A DNA stretch of 64,000 nt from Paraspadella gotoi (taxonomy: Eukaryota > Chaetognatha), in contig CM119263.1 of assembly GCA_051294375.1 (NCBI GenBank), positions 1,554,535-1,618,534 of the forward strand, in the 5' to 3' direction. The notes below the pieces were generated by a model. That model ran no database searches, was not told the DNA's origin, and worked only from the letters and a program-made list of their open reading frames with translations. Position 1 is the first letter of the stretch, and every line of letters begins with the position of its first letter. The translations under genes were made by a program, and so were the position numbers. This document shows positions 54,066-64,000 of the stretch, piece after piece.

Positions 54066-54730
54066 CAAAAAATTTTTAGATAGTAATTGGTGGGTTCACT
54101 AATGGTAAAAAACTCCACGTACCCGCCGAACAGGGCCGGCGGGCCCCGAAACCCGGCGGTTGCGCTGTTGGCTAGAGAATAAGCTCACGCTACGGTGTCG
54201 CGCCATAAGATACCTAGCTGATTTCTTTAAACGAGTCAAAAGGGGCTGTAGAGCTTAGTCTCTCTCTCTCTCTTTTAATTCATCTACATAAATAATCGCT
54301 CCCTTTCTCTTTTTTCGCTCCTGCCAGCGGCTGTCTCTCTACTCTCTCCTTCGTCTTTTTCTCTCTCTCTCTCGTTGTCTCTCTGTCTCTCTGTGTGTGG
54401 TCTTGTCCTCTATTCTGTCCGATCTTCTTGCGTGCATTCGCTTCGTGCTTTTGTTGAAAAATTTCTAGATTAATATTTTTTCCTTCTAAAAACTTTTTAT
54501 TATTGCACATTCTATTCCTCCGCTTTTTTTCAATACAAAATCCCACTATTTTCATCGCGAGATTTTCGTGGATTTATTCTCTTTCTTTCTTTCCGCTCTC
54601 TCTCTCTCTCCCTCTCTCTCTCGCATCTTTTCTCTCTCTCTCTCTTTCTTTCTCTCTCCTCTTTCCTGCTCTTCTCTCTCTCTCTCTCTTCTCTCATTTC
54701 ACTCATACACGCATTTGTTTGTTTTATGAA
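53921..54730. repeat. CT-rich cluster with a GC-rich insert
   Basis: CT runs at 53925..53942, 54023..54058, 54258..54274, and 54350..54710 (interrupted). Between them 54115..54215 is GC-rich, with a hairpin GCCGGCGGGCCCCGAAACCC. On its minus strand GTAGCGTGAGC and GGTTTCGGGGCC sit at box A/box B-like spacing. Confidence 0.75.
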
Positions 54731-55100
54731 CTATCATCGCATGACATGAATGACATATCATCGCCATCAATGTAAATGACAATCATCGCCATCAACTGCG
54801 AATGACTATCATCGACAGCATTGATCGATCTATCATCCGCCGCACTCAATAATTGATTATCGATCGAAATCAAATACTCAATTCTAATTACAAATCATAA
54901 AATTACCCTACTTACAAAATCAAATCAATCTAGTATTACCTCAATTCACGATTACTAGTAACATCCAAACCGAAATTCCGTTATCGCATGTCAAAAATTC
55001 TGGTTTTTTTCCCCGGGTTTTTTCAATTTAATTTCTGCATGAATTTAGTGTGCGGCTCTGGCTCGCATTCTTGACGTTCTTTTAAGATGTTTGTTTATTT
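54731..55100. repeat. Degenerate ATCATCGCCATCAA repeat and unique DNA
   Basis: CATCATCGCCATCAA/TGACTATCATCG units at 54735..54850, then AT-rich unique DNA. Confidence 0.6.
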
Positions 55101-55178
55101 TATGTCTCCCTTCTCTCTCTCTTCCCCGTCTCTCACTCTTCTCTCTTTCCTCTCTCACTCTCTCTCTCTCTCTCACTG

Positions 55179-55210
<32 letters not shown>
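55101..55210. repeat. (CT)n microsatellite
   Basis: Interrupted CT run. Confidence 0.93.
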
Positions 55211-55439
55211 TTTATGCCCAATAGCTGACCGACTCCTTTATGCTTTTTAAAGATTTGTTTCTTTAACTTGCATCTATTTTCAACTTCATAACTTTTCAAA
55301 CTTGCATTCGCGGTCAAAAACTTATGTACATAATCTAGCTTCTTCACGTTCACGTTCCTACCGCCGCCTCACAAATTTCAATCTTCAATCTAATCAATGG
55401 CTGTTAAAATAAATAAAAAGAATTCAAGGTTAAATGTGA

Positions 55440-56680
55440 TACAAAATAATTTTTCTTTCATTTTAGATACTCATTTCCCATCTGCGTACGTTTCCAACTG
55501 AAAAACTTTTATATCAAGCTTCGTCATCAACACTATTGCCGTTTTCCCTTACCCACACACAAATTTCAACCTCCAATCTTAATCCAAAGTCCAATTTATG
55601 ACCCTTAATTGGAGTATTATTGGCTTAAAATAAAAGCTAAAAAAGATTTTAGTAAATTCGAACTTATGTTTTTTTCCATTTAAAAACTAAATTCCCACTC
55701 AGCACGATTCCATCGAAAACTTTTTATATCCAGGCCTTGTATTCACACAACTTCTCCTACCCACACACAAAATGTCTAATTTCCATCCAAAACCAGCCAA
55801 TCAACGAGTTAGTATTTGGGAGCTTTTTTTGCCTCTAAGATGGCGACGGCATGGTACGGATTGCAAAATTAGACTTAATTAATTAACCTTATTGAGTTAA
55901 TTCTATTTCACTAATTGATTAATTTAACTGCATTAATTATTTTGATGTTATTTAACTACATCCTGCAGCATACCATATCTGAATATTAAAAGGAAAAAAG
56001 AAGCATCACATCAATTAGTATAACAACAGATGGGTTTTATTTTGTTTTTCCATAAACTCCAATTTCCACTCCAAACTATTCCTCAACATCGCAAACTTGA
56101 TTTCCTCGTTCAATCACCACTCACTTGTCCTACCCACATACCCAAATTCCAGTGTGTCAATCAAGCCCCATCCACTCGAATGAGGCCAATTTGGTTCTTC
56201 AAATAGTGAATATATTTTTTTTTGTTTTTTTCCATCTTAAACTCAGTTTCCCACTCGACTGCATTCCACTCGCAAACTTGAAATCATCCAGCTCATTCAC
56301 CACATCTTACCTTATCGCACAACACAAACATTTCCATTTAAATCCTATCCTATCCGAATCACCGCAGTACTTTTGGTCGTTTTTTTTGCTAAGGGTTCGG
56401 GACGGCACGGCACGTGACCGGAGCGTACAGCACAGACGGACGGGACTACGGACATTCATCCCTTTTTTTTGCATGACATTTATCGATAATTTCGCAATGT
56501 TCTGACATGATTTATCAAGTCGTGTGCCCGACAATATTTGATGTGCGGATCTGCGGAAGCCTGCACACGGAACCCGAATAAAACCGTGTGGGGAGTGTCA
56601 TTAAAAAGATGTCGACAGTTCATAGAGGTCGGGATCTGCTTGATAAAGCAGATCGACTAATAAAAATCTTAAATAAAGAA
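55440..56680 (+). repeat. Dispersed element D, copy 2 (four units)
   Basis: Four diverged ~175-bp units (about 55460, 55668, 56045 and 56222) with TTTTTTTCCATNTTAAACT, CACGATTCCA-TCG, CCTACCCACACACAAA and AATCCAATC landmarks. A 3' module follows at 56390..56555 (GGGACGGCACGG, GGACATTCATC, AATGTTCTGACATGATTTAT, GTGCCCGACAATATTTGAT) and then CTGCTTGATAAAGCAGATCG. Same order as at 36366..36865. Confidence 0.7.
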
Positions 56681-57064
56681 ACAAAATTTGTTCAGCAAAT
56701 AGAATGATGTAGAGAATAAAATTTGACGCCAGATTACGAAAGATGAGCGCAGGAGGACTATGATGTAGGACCGAGAGCACCGAGCAAAGAGATGAACCGA
56801 GATGAGAGTGCAAGAGAAGACGGAGCAGACGACAGATGGACGACCGACCGAGACCCGTCGGAGAGAGAGAAGAGAGAGAGAGAGAAGAGAGAAGAGAAGA
56901 GAAGAGAAGTAAGATGGTAAGACACGACTGCTCAAGGCAGAGCAAAAAAAAAATGACAACGAAAGGACACCAATACTAAAAAAAGAAAAGTGCTAAAAGA
57001 AAAAAAAAAGAGGAAAGGAAAAGACGCGTCAATATCGCGAAATGAACGAGCCCGACGAGATACA
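56681..57064. other. Purine-rich unique DNA
   Basis: GA-rich at 56860..56915. Frames here are unconvincing. Confidence 0.5.
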
Positions 57065-57277
57065 ATGGCGTCTAAAGTGATGAGCAGACGAAGGAAAGAT
57101 GCGGTACGTGCTGTGGTTGAAGGAATGAGGAGGCAGAGGAGCAGGAAGAAAGACGATGGATGCAGCACTTACGGTGGCTTTGGAGGAGGAGGTAGACTCA
57201 ATCTTTCCGAAATCAAGGCCACTCCTCCTTCGAATGACAAGATTTTTCGTTGGGCGCACGCAAACGAGAAAAGCTAA
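57065..57277 (+). CDS. Candidate small protein, unrecognised
   Basis: ATG (57065) to TAA (57275), 70 residues. It begins MASKVMSRRRKDAVRAVVEG, has a basic stretch MRRQRSRKK, a glycine patch YGGFGGGGRLN, and ends IFRWAHANEKS. The frame is open further upstream. Composition is protein-like and the region is GC-richer than its surroundings, but the complementary strand is open as well (57029..57343), and a very CpG-rich stretch follows (57275..57360). No domain recognised. Confidence 0.25.
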   Translation: MASKVMSRRRKDAVRAVVEGMRRQRSRKKDDGCSTYGGFGGGGRLNLSEIKATPPSNDKIFRWAHANEKS

Positions 57278-57360
57278 CCGCCCACCGCACAAGCCTGCGC
57301 CGCCGCTCGCCGCGCACGCGCCCGCCGCTCGCCCGCCGCCCACCAGTCCGCCCCACTAAC

Positions 57361-58047
57361 CGTCACTTCCTTTTGTCTTCATCGCGCAGTTTTCAAATCA
57401 CCGGGCCTCCCTTCCATCCATTCACTCGTATCTCGCCCTCTCGGCTTCCTCTCTCTCTCTCTTCTCTCGTCTTGTCTCTCTCTCTCCTCTTTCTCTCATC
57501 TCTCTCGTCTCTCCTCTCCTCGTCATGCTCTCTCATAATTCACAATCACACGTTTTTCCTCTTCCGCTTCTGTTCCATATTTTTTATTTCTCTCTCTTAT
57601 CAGTGCCAATGGCGCATCGTGTCTCTGAAAGGTTCCAGGCATCGTGGAGGCAGAGAGACACGCCCATTGTCACGTCGCGTGTGACGATTCTGCTTCATGT
57701 ATGAAACGTCAAATCTTTCCTCGCCATATATTCTGCTTCGTCTCTCTCGTGCGATTCGTCCGGCCACGCCCATTTCCGTCCGCTCGACCGACCTTGAGTC
57801 TTGTCCCCCCCTTTCAGCACTCCGCCGTTCCTTACCTTGACGACGCCTCCGCCCTGTATCTCTCACCTTCGACCCTTACTTTCGCTTCTCACCTCTGCCC
57901 CTTACCCTCCTCGGGGTCGTCCTCTCTTAATGAACCCACTTTTTCTCTTCCTCCTCCTCTTACTCCTCCTCCTCCTCCTCCTCCTTTCTCTGTTTTCGTC
58001 CTCCTAATTTCATTCACCTCAAACAAACGACTTTTTTTTTTTGACCA
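57361..58047. other. Pyrimidine-rich and moderately GC-rich DNA
   Basis: CT-rich at 57440..57530 and TCC-rich at 57945..57990. Open frames are composition-driven; none accepted. Confidence 0.5.
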
Positions 58048-58077
58048 NNNNNNNNNNNNNNNNNNNNNNNNNNNNNN
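58048..58077. other. Assembly gap
   Basis: Thirty unknown bases. Confidence 0.98.
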
Positions 58078-59078
58078 TTTGCCAATGCCCCCTATGAGTA
58101 TGAACGAGCGAAAAAAAAAGAAGAGCATCGACGGAGAAATGAAGTGAAATGCCAAACACCATAAAAAGGGATTTGGCATTATCTCGGAATGACCCATGAA
58201 GGATGCAGCCTTATCGACTTGGAGAAACTTCATTGGATTCTCACTAGAGATAAAGAATGACATCAATAATAATTATTCAAATAACACTAGTAATTTGGTA
58301 GCGAAATGGACAGAATTCAACAAATGAACAATGTTCACATTTGGTCAGTGAACGACTCGTGACCACGCATCTCATTTCACTCTTTATTTCCCGCCAAATC
58401 GCATTTCCGGGAAAAGATTTTCTGCTGTTTACCGTCGACGAAAATATGGCGNNNNNNNNNNNNNNNNNNNNNNNNNNNNNNNNNNNNNNNNNNNNNNNNN
58501 NNNNNNNNNNNNNNNNNNNNNNNNNNNNNNNNNNNNNNNNNNNNNNNNNNNNNNNNNNNNNNNNNNNNNNNNNNNNNNNNNNNNNNNNNNNNNNNNNNNN
58601 NNNNNNNNNNNNNNNNNNNNNNNNNNNNNNNNNNNNNNNNNNNNNNNNCGGCGTCGGCAGCGGCGTCCGCAGCTTCCCGTCACGACGTCCATTCTCACTC
58701 CATGAAGTATGCATAAAGAATCAGGGATAAAAGTCTTTTACGAGACGACGACGCCTCTGGTCTCTGGTCTTTGGCTCGCTTTCTCATCGGGGTTTCGCCT
58801 GAGGGACTCCAAGTCTAAAACCCGTTTAAGAGTCNNNNNNNNNNNNNNNNNNNNNNNNNNNNNNNNNNNNNNNNNNNNNNNNNNNNNNNNNNNNNNNNNN
58901 NNNNNNNNNNNNNNNNNNNNNNNNNNNNNNNNNNNNNNNNNNNNNNNNNNNNNNNNNNNNNNNNNNNNNNNNNNNNNNNNNNNNNNNNNNNNNNNNNNNN
59001 NNNNNNNNNNNNNNNNNNNNNNNNNNNNNNNNNNNNNNNNNNNNNNNNNNNNNNNNNNNNNNNNNNNNNNNNNNNNNN
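58078..59078. other. Gapped region with GC-rich edges
   Basis: Gaps 58452..58648 and 58835..59078. The left edge of the first gap reads ATGGCG. Its right edge (58649..58700) is GC-rich and can be read ASAAASAASRHDVHSHSMKY before a stop. An Ala-rich coding exon may lie in the gap. Confidence 0.5.
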
Positions 59079-59634
59079 AAAGGTTTCCGATCTTTGCTTC
59101 TTTTTCCTTCCTCCAATTTTTTTTGGGTCAAAATCGTTTCTCTTTTTTTTTTCTTTTTTTTTCTCTTAAAATGATATTTTTTACATTAAATTATCTTAAA
59201 AAAAAAAGAGAAAAGTTTCGTCCCTGAACTTAAACATAACGAAAGTCATCTTATCTCAAGTAGAGAAGCGAAGACTTCATTCTTTTTTATATCTTCATCG
59301 ATTTTTTCCTCATAAAAAATGGCATAAAACGAGTTTTTATGACTCATTTTAAGGACGAGGATTTTTCTTTCTACCTTACCTCTTTCGCCTTACCTTCTTA
59401 CTTATTTTTACTTACCCTCCTTCAACCTGTCGCCTGATCCACATTAACATTTCTATTCTTAATCCTTTCTTTTTTTCCCGTTCGATTCGATTTGCTTTTC
59501 TACCTTTCTTTTTCTTTTCCCTTTTTTTCTTTTCCCTTCTTCACTTGCCCCTCCTCTCTTTTTTTCCTCTCTCAACGGGATTCCCCCTTTTTCCATGCCA
59601 AGGCCGTCGGAATTACCTTCAGTGAGAGGGGACG

Positions 59635-59640
<6 letters not shown>
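59079..59640. other. T-rich intergenic DNA, nothing recognised
   Basis: T/C-rich with no supported gene. Confidence 0.6.
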
Positions 59641-59692
<52 letters not shown>

Positions 59693-59702
59693 AGAGAGAA
59701 AG
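59641..59702. repeat. (GA)n microsatellite
   Basis: GA run with GGGA interruptions. Confidence 0.96.
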
Positions 59703-60398
59703 GACGACGACTTTTTCACGGTTTTCGCGTCAAAAATTCCTCCGCCGGAAAAGTGACCCTCCTTCTAAGGTCGAAGCGGGAATTTTCCGGTTTCCGCCCT
59801 CAACATCCTAATCACAGCCATCATCACCAGCGCCGTTCACACCAGCGCACTTTAACTCACTTTCACTTTCCCGCCATCTCACAAAACTCACCATTTCTTT
59901 CAACTCGCCTTCTTCTTTCTAAGCTTCAACCAAAGATATAGTGATATAGCCTGTGCAGAGTCACGGAAATTGATAATTTTAGTATTGGTTGTATCTTATT
60001 TGAATATTAAATAGTTTGTTCTTTTTTTTATTGTGCCGAAGCCTCGATTTTAGTTTGTTTTTTATGTAACAAATTAAAGTCAGATTTGAGTCTGTATAGG
60101 GATTCTTGATCGGAAATACATTATTAAGAAAGCTGCGAAATCATTAATAGCAAACTCAAGAAAACTCCTTTTTTTATTTTGTAAATTGTGCCTAATCTTT
60201 AATTCGAGGAAAAATTATCAAGCAGCAAAACATTAAAAAATATCGGTTTTTACAAAAGAAAACATTTTTTAAAAATTTTAAAAGGTTTGCTTTTCTTTCT
60301 AAAAATTTCGTGTTTATTTGAACTTTTATTTAGTTCACGTCTTTACTCGAAAATTTTCATAGCTTGATGTTCATTTCTTTCTTTTTTCTTTCGATCTC
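59703..60398. other. Unique DNA, nothing recognised
   Basis: AT-rich after 59940. No supported gene. Confidence 0.6.

Positions 60399-60494
<96 letters not shown>
60399..60494. repeat. (TTTC)n microsatellite
   Basis: About 23 uninterrupted TTTC units. Confidence 0.97.
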
Positions 60495-60570
60495 TTTTAC
60501 ATTTTTCTCTTAAAATTCCCAAAAGATTTTTTCAAGTAAAATCCCCGAAAATGTTTCTTTTAATAGAAAT

Positions 60571-60722
60571 TTAATATTGAGAGAGAAAACAAAGTTTTTT
60601 TTGTTTACAAACAATGTAGTTTATTTCTTTAAGTGGACATGTTTAGACTCTTTTTCGAGTCTTCATCATAAACTACATTGTTTGTAAACAAAAAACAAAC
60701 TTTATTTTCTCTCTCAATTTAA
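60571..60722. mobile_element. Foldback element (MITE-like) with TTAA flanks
   Basis: Left arm 60576..60624 and right arm 60668..60718 are near-perfect inverted repeats of about 50 bases (ATTGAGAGAGAAAA ... TACAAACAATGTAGTTTAT). The 43-base spacer holds a small hairpin GACTC...GAGTC (60646..60661). TTAA lies just outside both ends (60571..60574, 60719..60722), the target site of piggyBac-type elements. No transposase is present. Confidence 0.7.
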
Positions 60723-61380
60723 AAACGCAACGAAACGAGTCCTTTCACTATGTCTAAAACATTTAAAGCCAATATAATATAAATTTTCTTTCTGGTTTCG
60801 CTTTTTCTCTCTACTTTCACATACTTCCCTCTTCTTTCTTACTTCCCACCCTCTCTCTCTCTCCTCTCTCTCTACTTCTCTCTCCTCTCTCTCTCTTCAT
60901 CCTCCTCTCTCTCTCTCTCTCTCCCCCCCCAACGAATTTCTAAATTGTTCCCGCTGCTAATCTATTTCCAGATTAGACTGAATTTTTCTCTCTTCGCCCC
61001 AATTTGAGGTTCATGAATAAAACAACGAGAAAATCAAATCAAAAAAATTTAACGAGTTTTACTCTCGGGATAAAATTTTTTTCCCTCTGTTTTTCATTAA
61101 TTTTTTAAAATTTAGTTTTCACATGTTAAGTGTGAACAAGGGAGATCAAGCGACAGAAAAGCAACATTCACACAATAATAAATCTCGTTGTGAAAAGAGA
61201 GAAACTATAAAATTGTCTCCTTTCTGTCGATGGCAATGAGTTTTATTATTAATAAGAAACCTCCGTAATTCTATTTTTTCTCACATTTTTTGGCATAATA
61301 ATATCATCCTCTCCCATCATCAGACTCTTATTTCTTTTCTCTCTCTCCTCATCCTTATCTTCCTTATCTTCCTTATTTTC
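60723..61380. other. Unique DNA with CT-rich patch
   Basis: CT runs at 60850..60925. Otherwise AT-rich with no supported gene. Confidence 0.6.
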
Positions 61381-61389
61381 CCCCGGGGA

Positions 61390-61853
61390 CCATTTTTCCA
61401 TTTATTTCATTTTTCCATTTTTTCCATTTTTCCATTTTTCTTTTTTTTTCATTTTTACATTTTTTTCATTTTTTACATTTTTTTCCATTTTTTCGTTTTT
61501 TTCNNNNNNNNNNNNNNNNNNNNNNNNNNNNNNNNNNNNNNNNNNNNNNNNNNNNNNNNNNNNNNNNNNNNNNNNNNNNNNNNNNNNNNNNNNNNNNNNN
61601 NNNNNNNNNNNNNNNNNNNNNNNNNNNNNNNNNNNNNNNNNNNNNNNNNNNNNNNNNNNNNNNNNNNNNNNNNNNNNNNNNNNNNNNNNNNNNNNNNNNN
61701 NNNNNNNNNNNNNNNNNNNNNNNNNNNNNNNNNTTTTCAATTTTTTTTCTCTTTTTCCATTTTTTCCCTTTTTCCATTTTTTCCTCTTTTTCCATTTTTC
61801 TATTTTTTAATTTTTTCCTCATTTTCCATTTTTCCATTTTTCCATTTTTCTAC
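61390..61853. repeat. (TTTTTCCA)n minisatellite around a gap
   Basis: CATTTTTCCATTTTT units on both sides (61390..61503 and 61734..61853) of a 230-base gap (61504..61733), so the gap probably hides more of the same. Confidence 0.92.
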
Positions 61854-62198
61854 CAAAAAACTGCATCGAAAAATTGCGTCGCGCGTTTTGAAGGAAAAAA
61901 GAAAAAGAAAAAAGAAAAAGTACGAGGATATTTGATATCAAAGAGTAAGGATAAGAGGGTCAGGCTGTGACTGTACTGAGGGTGAGTAAAGTGAAGCGAC
62001 TGACAAGAAATGTTTTAAAAGGCTCTAAACGAATGCAAAAAATAGGCTCTAAACGAATGCCCAAATAATGAACATGAATATTGCTAATCGTTTTTAAACT
62101 TACTAGGTAGCCCGGTAGCAGCCTGATAAAAACTGATAAAAAAGTAATTATGAATTTGAAAGTATTTGATATAATATAATATAGGGAGGTCCAGATAT
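61854..62198. other. AT-rich unique DNA
   Basis: No gene recognised. A 19-base phrase AGGCTCTAAACGAATGC occurs twice (near 62021 and 62044). Confidence 0.55.
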
Positions 62199-62861
62199 NN
62201 NNNNNNNNNNNNNNNNNNNNNNNNNNNNNNNNNNNNNNNNNNNNNNNNNNNNNNNNNNNNNNNNNNNNNNNNNNNNNNNNNNNNNNNNNNNNNNNNNNNN
62301 NNNNNNNNNNNNNNNNNNNNNNNNNNNNNNNNNNNNNNNNNNNNNNNNNNNNNNNNNNNNNNNNNNNNNNNNNNNNNNNNNNNNNNNNNNNNNNNNNNNN
62401 NNNNNNNNNNNNNNNNNNNNNNNNNNNNNNNNNNNNNNNNNNNNNNNNNNNNNNNNNNNNNNNNNNNNNNNNNNNNNNNNNNNNNNNNNNNNNNNNNNNN
62501 NNNNNNNNNNNNNNNNNNNNNNNNNNNNNNNNNNNNNNNNNNNNNNNNNNNNNNNNNNNNNNNNNNNNNNNNNNNNNNNNNNNNNNNNNNNNNNNNNNNN
62601 NNNNNNNNNNNNNNNNNNNNNNNNNNNNNNNNNNNNNNNNNNNNNNNNNNNNNNNNNNNNNNNNNNNNNNNNNNNNNNNNNNNNNNNNNNNNNNNNNNNN
62701 NNNNNNNNNNNNNNNNNNNNNNNNNNNNNNNNNNNNNNNNNNNNNNNNNNNNNNNNNNNNNNNNNNNNNNNNNNNNNNNNNNNNNNNNNNNNNNNNNNNN
62801 NNNNNNNNNNNNNNNNNNNNNNNNNNNNNNNNNNNNNNNNNNNNNNNNNNNNNNNNNNNNN
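62199..62861. other. Assembly gap
   Basis: 663 unknown bases, the largest gap in the window. Confidence 0.98.
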
Positions 62862-63061
62862 CATTCTACAAATTGCATCCGCCGTTGCCTCGGACGTTGA
62901 TGCCGACGTCTTCGTCGATGACGAGGATCTGGCGCAGCGCCAACGCGAGGCTCAGAGATAAACGCCAACATCGAGGATCCGATTGGGATTTCAGGCGCCA
63001 TTGACGTCAGCGGGCAAATGACGGCCGGGATAATGAGAAGGAACAGGCGACCTGAAAAAGG
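62862..63061. other. GC-rich island between gaps, probable exon piece, frame unresolved
   Basis: A 200-base GC- and CpG-rich island between two gaps. Plus frame: ILQIASAVASDVDADVFVDD, EDLAQRQREAQR, then stop (62959). Minus frames: one open across the island beginning RLFLLIIPAVICPLTSMAPE after the acceptor-like CTTTTTCAG, and another ending ALALRQILVIDEDVGINVRG, NGGCNL, stop. All three look protein-like, so the coding strand cannot be chosen by eye. Confidence 0.4.
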
Positions 63062-63287
63062 NNNNNNNNNNNNNNNNNNNNNNNNNNNNNNNNNNNNNNN
63101 NNNNNNNNNNNNNNNNNNNNNNNNNNNNNNNNNNNNNNNNNNNNNNNNNNNNNNNNNNNNNNNNNNNNNNNNNNNNNNNNNNNNNNNNNNNNNNNNNNNN
63201 NNNNNNNNNNNNNNNNNNNNNNNNNNNNNNNNNNNNNNNNNNNNNNNNNNNNNNNNNNNNNNNNNNNNNNNNNNNNNNNNNNNNNNN
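63062..63287. other. Assembly gap
   Basis: 226 unknown bases. Confidence 0.98.
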
Positions 63288-63419
63288 CTTGTTTGCATCC
63301 TATATTCGCGACAAATCGTTTGCGATGTCGAGGACTCTTGCATAAATCGAGGTCGACGAGGGAAGCGTGAGTCTGTGAGGAGGTGAGTGAAGGAGGAAAG
63401 GGAAATGTGAGGTGAGGAC

Positions 63420-63584
63420 GAAGGGGAGGAGGAGGAGGAGGAGGAGGAGGAGAAGGGGTCAACGAGGGTGAAGAGTTTGGGTGAGTAAGGTTAGAAGGTG
63501 AGGAATTAAGCGAAGAGGAGGGAAAGGACAAAAAGGGAAAGGGTTAAAAAGGTGAGGAAAGGACAGGGTAAGTTATGGGGAGAT

Positions 63585-63622
<38 letters not shown>
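63420..63622. repeat. (GGA)n and (GAC)n microsatellites
   Basis: GGA run 63427..63454, GGTGAGG/GAAGG-rich DNA, then GAC run 63595..63622. Confidence 0.94.
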
Positions 63623-63623
<1 letters not shown>

Positions 63624-63749
63624 AAAATTTCAATCACTAAATTTGTACAGAATTCTGATGCAAAAATTGTTGACGAAAAAGTTTATTAACATTTTCAGGA
63701 GGAGAGGAAAAAATTGGAATAAATGTAATATAAGGAGTTGACAATTTAA

Positions 63750-63926
63750 TTCATTCATTCATTAATTAATAATTCATTCATTCATTCATTCATTCATTTA
63801 TTCATTCATTCCTTCATTCATTCATTCATTCATTTATTCATTCATTCATTCATTCATTTATTCATTCATTCATTCATTCATTCATTTATTCATTCATTCA
63901 TTTATTCATTCATTCATTCATTCAAT
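63750..63926. repeat. (CATT)n microsatellite
   Basis: TCAT tetranucleotide run of about 44 units, with TTTATTCATT interruptions recurring at several places. Confidence 0.96.
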
Positions 63927-64000
63927 CCGCTAATGACCTGCTGGTTTTACTTTCCCACCATCTTGACCAGAGACCCTGACCTCAAAAGATCTTTCACCCC

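Noticed and set aside
62084-63343. 419-codon minus-strand frame
   Set aside because: Mostly unknown bases. Only the 62862..63061 island is real sequence, and it is listed separately with the frame unresolved.

Overview
This is a 64 kb piece of a nuclear genome from an animal, most likely an invertebrate. The evidence is a spliced gene at the left edge, long gene-poor AT-rich DNA, very dense microsatellites, dispersed SINE-like repeats and assembly gaps. The only gene I recognise with confidence is the 3' end of a TMBIM/Lifeguard gene (GRINA or insect Nmda1 type) at 1..725. Its wording is close to arthropod members of the family, but the phylum is not settled by this window. No bacterial or viral gene set, operon or CRISPR array is present.

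Layout: 1..936 holds two exons of the Lifeguard gene, one intron with telomere-like GGTTAGGG repeats, and a poly(A) signal. 937..8900 is AT-rich, with a CCAAT-box cluster (2864..3274), a tRNA-like SINE (5006..5238), a nested SINE pair (7513..8039) and a GC-rich block with a 41-codon candidate reading frame (7105..7230). 8955..17300 is crowded with CT, TTTC, GTC and TCC microsatellites. It also holds a candidate low-complexity coding exon (about 14536..14846) and a 1.3 kb pyrimidine minisatellite (15481..16830). 18481..27233 is broken by nine gaps and rich in ACG and CAA repeats. 27234..33700 holds microsatellites, a duplicate on both sides of a gap, nuclear-receptor-like DR1 motifs and a TCACG cluster. 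33705..34800 and 38735..40018 are two copies of one 1.1-1.3 kb segment. 40052..40190 looks like a TATA promoter with an RFX X-box, and 43587..43652 has three X-box-like sites in a row. 44300..57000 is AT-rich with more dispersed repeats and a degenerate GAC/GAT minisatellite. 57000..64000 is gapped, with GC-rich islands that may be parts of real exons.

Apart from the Lifeguard gene, every coding call here is a candidate from one sequence, with no alignment or transcript behind it. Single-base differences in homopolymers between the two duplicated segments suggest a noisy long-read assembly, so reading frames may be broken artificially.

I found no convincing new multi-gene system. The signals most worth following are regulatory (six identical extended E-boxes TCACGTGAYC, the X-box triplet, the triple DR1 array) and repeat biology (two SINE-like families sharing a 3' tail, one inserted in the other; two more undescribed dispersed families; a TTAA-flanked foldback element).
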